Source: Holophaga sp. (GTDB lineage: Bacteria > Acidobacteriota > Holophagae > Holophagales > Holophagaceae). Taken from it: DNA of 17,946 nt. The stretch's first letter is position 1; each line of letters starts with the position of its first letter. Under the pieces are notes generated by a model. The model did no database searches and was not told the DNA's origin. It worked only from the letters and a program-made list of their open reading frames with translations. The stretch spans positions 1 to 17,946 of the forward strand of contig JARLGP010000087.1 of assembly GCA_031292735.1 (NCBI GenBank), in the 5' to 3' direction. This document shows, piece by piece, positions 14,571 to 17,946 of the stretch. Made by a program: the position numbers and the translations under genes.

Positions 14571-15178
14571 AACCGGTAGCTGAGGCTGGTCTCCAGGGTG
14601 CCGAAGGTGGTGCCGAGAATGTTGGCGGTGGTGAAGCGCTCGCTCAGGGCCAGCCCCCGGTAGATCTCGAAGCCCACCCCCACCGCCAGCCCCAGCTTGA
14701 ATGAGGTCTTGTCCTTGTAGCGGATGACCCCGGGGATGGGGATGCCGTTCTGGTCGATCAGGTTGCTCACCGAGGAGGACTGGAACTCGTAGCGGATGGC
14801 GGTCATCCCGATCAGCCCGTAGAAGCCTTTGAGCCCGGGCAGCGGATGGCGCAGGTCCACCCCCAGGGCGGCCGAATCGATGGACAGGGTGATGGGGTTG
14901 GCCGAGGTGTAGCGGGCGATCATGGCGGCGGTGGGCCGGTTGGTCTGGGGGTAGCTGATGTAATCCAACCGGGTCTGGGCGACCCAGCCGGAACCCACCG
15001 GGGTTTCCACGAACAGGCCGCCGCCGAACCCGGTCCGGCTGCTGATGTCACGGAAATCCTGCGCGGGGGAGGAACTGGTGATCCGGATTCCGTAGCGGTA
15101 CGGGTCTTCGGATTCCGCGGCGCCGCAGGCGCAGGCTAACGCCATCAGCAACCAGGCCAATCGCTTGCAATGGTTCAT
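14567..15178 (-). CDS. Third predicted outer-membrane beta-barrel protein
   Basis: Predicted exported barrel of 203 aa, unrelated at sight to the two paralogues next to it. I chose the ATG at 15178 because GGGAG lies about 7 bases upstream on that strand and a signal sequence follows ('MNHCKRLAWLLMALACACGAAES'). Strand-like segments include 'GFGGGLFVETPVGSGWVAQTRLDYISY', split by Gly and aromatic residues, and 'KLGLAVGVGFEIYRGLAL'. The last strand is 'GTLETSLSYRF', ending in Phe like other BAM substrates. The size suits an 8-stranded barrel of the OmpA/OmpW/OprF-N type, but no family is certain. It is convergent with the gene ending at 14570, with a 4-base overlap. Upstream, an AT-rich 60 bases separates it from the Bat operon. 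Confidence 0.75.
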   Translation of the reverse strand: MNHCKRLAWLLMALACACGAAESEDPYRYGIRITSSSPAQDFRDISSRTGFGGGLFVETPVGSGWVAQTRLDYISYPQTNRPTAAMIARYTSANPITLSIDSAALGVDLRHPLPGLKGFYGLIGMTAIRYEFQSSSVSNLIDQNGIPIPGVIRYKDKTSFKLGLAVGVGFEIYRGLALSERFTTANILGTTFGTLETSLSYRF

Positions 15179-15195
15179 TAAATTCTCCCGGAAGG

Positions 15196-15240
15196 GGGGC
15201 ACGATAGTTTAAAAATATTAACAAGTAATAAAATAGGATT
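15196..15240 (-). promoter_or_regulatory. AT-rich probable promoter region of the third barrel gene
   Basis: Between two GC-rich genes, bases 15205-15240 are nearly all A/T on both strands (TTTATTACTTGTTAATATTTTTAAACTAT read on the minus strand in part). This is the likely promoter for the gene starting at 15178, but several -35/-10 choices exist and none is clearly best. Confidence 0.3.
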
Positions 15241-15279
15241 CCCAGGCCCTTCCGCAATCCCCTTCGAAAGAAATGTTTG

Positions 15280-16728
15280 CTAGATATCCTTCACCCCGCC
15301 GGCGGCATGGGGTTTGCTCGGCAGCCGCTGCCGGAGCCCTTCCAGCTCGTCCTCCCTGGCGCCGTTGCTGGGCCTGGGGGGCGTCGGCTTGGGCGGGCTG
15401 GGGGGCGGCGGGTCCTGCAGCAGGGCCTGCAGGTCGTGACCGGCTTCCGGCCTTCCGGGCTGCTCCAGCAGCAGCCGCTCCAGCAGGGTCCGCGCCTCCC
15501 CGGGGCGGTGCAGTTGCACCAGGGCCCGGGCCGCCATGAGCAGGGCCGGGGCCCGCCAGGGGGGCAGGGGCCGGGGCGCGCCCTGGCCGGTCATCGGGGC
15601 GAGGGTGTCCAGGGCCTGCTGGAAGGCGCCGGCGCGCAGATCGATCTGGGCGGCCAGCAGCCGGTGGCCGGGGGTGCCGTCGGTGGGCTTCCAGCGCTGG
15701 GCGGCGGCCAGATCGCCCCGCTCCAGGGCGGCCTGGGCGGCCCAGGCCTGGATGGCCCGGGGCACCGGCAGGGCCCGGGCCGGATGGGCCAGGCCCAGGC
15801 CCAGGGCCAGGCCGAGGATGGGACGCCAGGCGCGCAGGGGCTTGCCCGCCCCCAGCAGCCACAGGGTGAGCCCGGCCAGGGCCGCCCAGGCGCCCCACTC
15901 GGGGTGGGCCGGGAGCAGGGAACGGACCGCCGGCAAGGGTTCCCGGCCCTGGGCCAGGGCCTGGAACAGCGCCGCCGGGTCTTCCCCGGGCCGCAGCAGG
16001 CGGCCGCCGGAGGCCGCGGCCAACTGGCCCAGGAAGTCCGGCCGCGCCGTGCTGGACAGCGCGGCCCCGGGCACCGGCTGGGCCTGGGGCTGGCCGAAGC
16101 CGATGGCGAACAGGGGCAGCCGCGCCGCCTTCAGGGCGGCCCCGGCCCGGCCCAGGGCGTCCGCCGGGTTCTGCACGGTCTCCTCGCCGTCGCTGAGCAG
16201 CAGCATGACCGCCGGTTCCCCGGGGCTGGCCAGGGTCACGGCCTGGGCCAGCCCGAGGCCGAAGGAGGTGCCGGGGGAGCCGAGGTCCCCGGCCTGGGGG
16301 GCCCGGAGCGCATCCCGCAGCAGGGGCTGGTCCTCCCCCGGCGGCAGGACCGGCACGGCGTCGCCGGTGAGCAGCTGGAGGCTGAACCGCACCCCGGGGT
16401 TGGGCCGGGACCAGAGCCGGTCCAGGGCGGCCGTGGCCGCCTGCCATCGGCTGCCCCCCGGGCCATCGGGCACCAGCATGGAGCGGGAGGCGTCCAGCAC
16501 CACGTGCACGGTGAGCCGCGGCACCTCCACCGTGCCCCAGCGGGGCTCCGCCAGGCCCAGGCCGGCGCCGCCCAGCAGCAGGGCCAGGCCCAGCCCCTGC
16601 AGCAGCGGACGCTGGCCCACCACCCGCACCCCCAGGCCGGGCCGGAGGCTGGCCCGCAGGCCCAGGGCCAGGGCCAGCAGGGCCAGGGCGGCTGCCGGCC
16701 AGAACAGGAGGGGGTGGCTGAAGGTCAT
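15280..16728 (-). CDS. BatB-like VWA membrane protein with TPR-like, Pro-rich extension
   Basis: Membrane protein of 482 aa. Two N-terminal membrane helices lie at about 8-24 and 42-60, as in BatA/BatB. A von Willebrand A domain (about 72-265) has a complete metal-ion-dependent adhesion site: D79-A-S81-R-S83, T154 and D180 ('LLLSDGEET'). Hydrophobic segments follow at about 310-350. The rest, to about 440, is Ala/Leu-rich with helical pairs ('AWAAQAALERGDLAAAQRW', 'ARALVQLHRPGEARTLLERLL') like TPR units, and then a Pro-rich segment and a charged tail. In many species BatB and the TPR protein BatC are separate; here they look fused. Its ATG overlaps the TGA of the BatA-like gene by 4 bases. 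Bat proteins are linked with stress and oxygen tolerance, but the mechanism is unsettled. Confidence 0.85.
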   Translation of the reverse strand: MTFSHPLLFWPAAALALLALALGLRASLRPGLGVRVVGQRPLLQGLGLALLLGGAGLGLAEPRWGTVEVPRLTVHVVLDASRSMLVPDGPGGSRWQAATAALDRLWSRPNPGVRFSLQLLTGDAVPVLPPGEDQPLLRDALRAPQAGDLGSPGTSFGLGLAQAVTLASPGEPAVMLLLSDGEETVQNPADALGRAGAALKAARLPLFAIGFGQPQAQPVPGAALSSTARPDFLGQLAAASGGRLLRPGEDPAALFQALAQGREPLPAVRSLLPAHPEWGAWAALAGLTLWLLGAGKPLRAWRPILGLALGLGLAHPARALPVPRAIQAWAAQAALERGDLAAAQRWKPTDGTPGHRLLAAQIDLRAGAFQQALDTLAPMTGQGAPRPLPPWRAPALLMAARALVQLHRPGEARTLLERLLLEQPGRPEAGHDLQALLQDPPPPSPPKPTPPRPSNGAREDELEGLRQRLPSKPHAAGGVKDI

Positions 16729-17684
16729 GGCTGCGCCATCCAGGCGGGAGGCCGCCGCCCGTGCTTGCGGCCCAGGTCCAGGGCCAGGGGCAGTGCCAGC
16801 AGGGCCGCGGCCAGAAGCAGCCAGCGGGCCAGGGGCCGCCCTTCGCTGGGCGGATCCACCGGCAGGATGGTGGTTTCCAGCCGGCTGATGGCGGCCATGC
16901 TGCGGGCCAGGCCGGCCGGGTCGTCGGCGGGGAATTCCTCGCCGCCGGTGGCCTGGGCGATGCGCTTCAGGGTTTCCGGGTCGGTGTCCACCTTCAGCCA
17001 GGCGTTGCCGCCGCCCTCCAGCGGGTACAGGCTTTCCCGGGAGGTGCCCAGGGCCACGGTGTAGACCCGGATCCCCTGGCCGCGGGCCTCCTCGGCCGCC
17101 TCCAGCGGCTGCACCCGGCCCCGGTTCTGGGCGCCGTCGGTGAGCAGGAGGATCACCCGGCTCTGGGCCGGGCTGTCCCGCAGCCGGCGCACCGCGGTCA
17201 TCAGGGCGCTGCCGATGGCGGTGCCGTCGTCCGGGCTGTCGATCTGCAGATGCTCCAGGATGCTCCACAGGCGGGCGTGGTCGGCGGTGAGCGGGCTGAG
17301 GGTCACCGGGTGGGCGCTGAACTGGATCAGGGCGAAGCGGTCGTAGGGCCGACCGGCGATGAACCGCAGGATCAGCCGGCGGGCGGAGTTCCAGCGGCTT
17401 TCATGGCCGTCGTCCAGGGCCCGCATGGAGCTGGACCCGTCCAGCACCACCACGAAATCCACCACCGGGGCCCGGCCCTTCACCACCACCCGCTGCTCCG
17501 GCCCGGCCGCCGCCAGCACCAGCAGGGCCATGACCAGGGTGGGCAGCCAGCGGGCGGAACCGCGGGCGATCCGGGAGGCCGGGCGGGAGTTGGGAATGCC
17601 CCAGCGGTAGCTGGCGCGCAGGGCGAACCACAGGCCCGGCACCAGGAGCAGCAGCAGGGCGGGGTAGCGCAGGTCGAAGCTCAT
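16725..17684 (-). CDS. BatA-like VWA domain membrane protein
   Basis: Membrane protein of 319 aa from the ATG at 17684. The N-terminal BatA-type helix ('YPALLLLLVPGLWFALR') and a second helix (about 47-61) precede a von Willebrand A domain (about 75-260) with an intact metal site: D82-G-S84-S-S86, T155 ('GTAIGSAL') and D183 ('LLLTDGAQNRG'). A C-terminal membrane helix ('WLLLAAALLALPLALDL') closes it, so the VWA domain should face the periplasm. The frame is open upstream to 17888, but that part is the shadow of the preceding gene. Its start overlaps the previous stop by 4 bases (ATGA), and its stop overlaps the BatB-like start in the same way, so the three genes form one coupled operon. A MoxR ATPase and a DUF58 gene are expected further upstream, outside the window. 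Confidence 0.9.
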   Translation of the reverse strand: MSFDLRYPALLLLLVPGLWFALRASYRWGIPNSRPASRIARGSARWLPTLVMALLVLAAAGPEQRVVVKGRAPVVDFVVVLDGSSSMRALDDGHESRWNSARRLILRFIAGRPYDRFALIQFSAHPVTLSPLTADHARLWSILEHLQIDSPDDGTAIGSALMTAVRRLRDSPAQSRVILLLTDGAQNRGRVQPLEAAEEARGQGIRVYTVALGTSRESLYPLEGGGNAWLKVDTDPETLKRIAQATGGEEFPADDPAGLARSMAAISRLETTILPVDPPSEGRPLARWLLLAAALLALPLALDLGRKHGRRPPAWMAQP

Positions 17685-17946
17685 GGGCGCTCCAGCGCGC
17701 CCAGCAGGGCGGCCAGCGGCGGAAAGGCGGGCCGGGCCCCGGCGAACCGGGCGGCGTCCAGGCTGCGGCTCCAGGCCGCCCACGGCTCCAGGCCCCGGGC
17801 CTGGAAGGCCGGGGGGCCCCAGCTGAGCGCTTCGGGGCCGAAGTGGGCGGCCAGCAGGGCCCGGCCGGCGGCGTGCGTAGGCTCGCAAGGCGAGTCCTCA
17901 TTGACCGATCCTCCGCCGGCGTCGCCGTAGACACCGGTCGAACTGA
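17681..17946 (-). CDS. 3' end of an unrecognised gene upstream of batA
   Basis: An open frame enters from the window edge on the minus strand and ends in TGA at 17683-17681, overlapping the BatA-like ATG by 4 bases. It has no start codon inside the window, so it is 5'-partial. The 87 visible residues end in an Ala/Leu/Trp-rich part ('GRALLAAHFGPEALSW', 'LEPWAAWSRSLDAARF', 'PLAALLGALERP'). In Bat operons a DUF58 or DUF4381 gene often sits here. The visible Trp- and Leu-rich C-terminus could suit DUF4381, but this is a guess from position. The first 20 or so codons use A/T-ending codons more than the rest and look less protein-like, so the outermost 60 bases may not be reliable. Confidence 0.6.
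   Translation of the reverse strand, partial: SSTGVYGDAGGGSVNEDSPCEPTHAAGRALLAAHFGPEALSWGPPAFQARGLEPWAAWSRSLDAARFAGARPAFPPLAALLGALERP

Noticed and set aside
15277..17064. Long plus-strand open frame opposite the BatB-like gene
   Set aside because: Low-complexity Gly/Gln/Arg translation, no ribosome-binding site, and the minus strand codes for clear VWA proteins.

Overview
The window looks like chromosomal DNA from a high-GC, diderm (Gram-negative-type) bacterium. From about 3.3 kb to the right end it is very GC-rich and codes almost without gaps for housekeeping and envelope genes (ruvC, rnr, a heptosyltransferase-family enzyme, cysS, outer-membrane barrels, BatA/BatB-like proteins). A secreted Ig-like repeat protein, a collagen-like protein and a Bat locus in high-GC DNA would suit an Acidobacteriota member, perhaps of the Holophagae, but that is inference; no rRNA or other decisive marker is present.

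Left region (1 to about 3.25 kb). This part is visibly lower in GC and looser. It holds the 3' part of a methyl-accepting chemotaxis receptor, a stand-alone CheY-like receiver, about 740 bases without a convincing gene, a divergent HU/IHF-family DNA-binding protein, and an intact tRNA-Leu(CAA) with a strong terminator. About 110 bases past the tRNA, on the opposite strand, lies the 5' half of a second tRNA-Leu(CAA) that breaks off at the anticodon loop. It sits just downstream of ruvC. The simplest reading is that a mobile element entered a native ruvC-linked tRNA-Leu at its anticodon loop, destroyed it, and carries a replacement tRNA-Leu.

Core region (3.3 to 7.3 kb). ruvC and rnr (RNase R) form a tight minus-strand pair. 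A glycosyltransferase family 9 gene is divergent from rnr.

Secreted-protein region (7.3 to 9.4 kb). A 380-base leader with several inverted repeats, one of which covers the ribosome-binding site, precedes a probable lipoprotein with an Ig-like repeat and a collagen-like protein with 19 Gly-X-Y triplets.

9.4 to 11.9 kb. A YbgC-type thioesterase and cysS are on the minus strand. Across a divergent intergenic space with a good sigma70-type promoter lies an exported thioredoxin-fold protein ending in a strong terminator.

12.0 to 15.2 kb. Two clearly paralogous outer-membrane barrel proteins flank a Cys-containing, Thr/Gly-rich exported protein, all on the plus strand. A third, unrelated barrel runs tail to tail with the second and shares its stop-codon bases. 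All three barrels end in Arg-Phe.

15.3 kb to the right end. A translationally coupled minus-strand Bat (aerotolerance-type) operon: the 3' end of an unrecognised gene, a BatA-like VWA membrane protein, and a BatB-like VWA protein with a TPR-like, Pro-rich extension.
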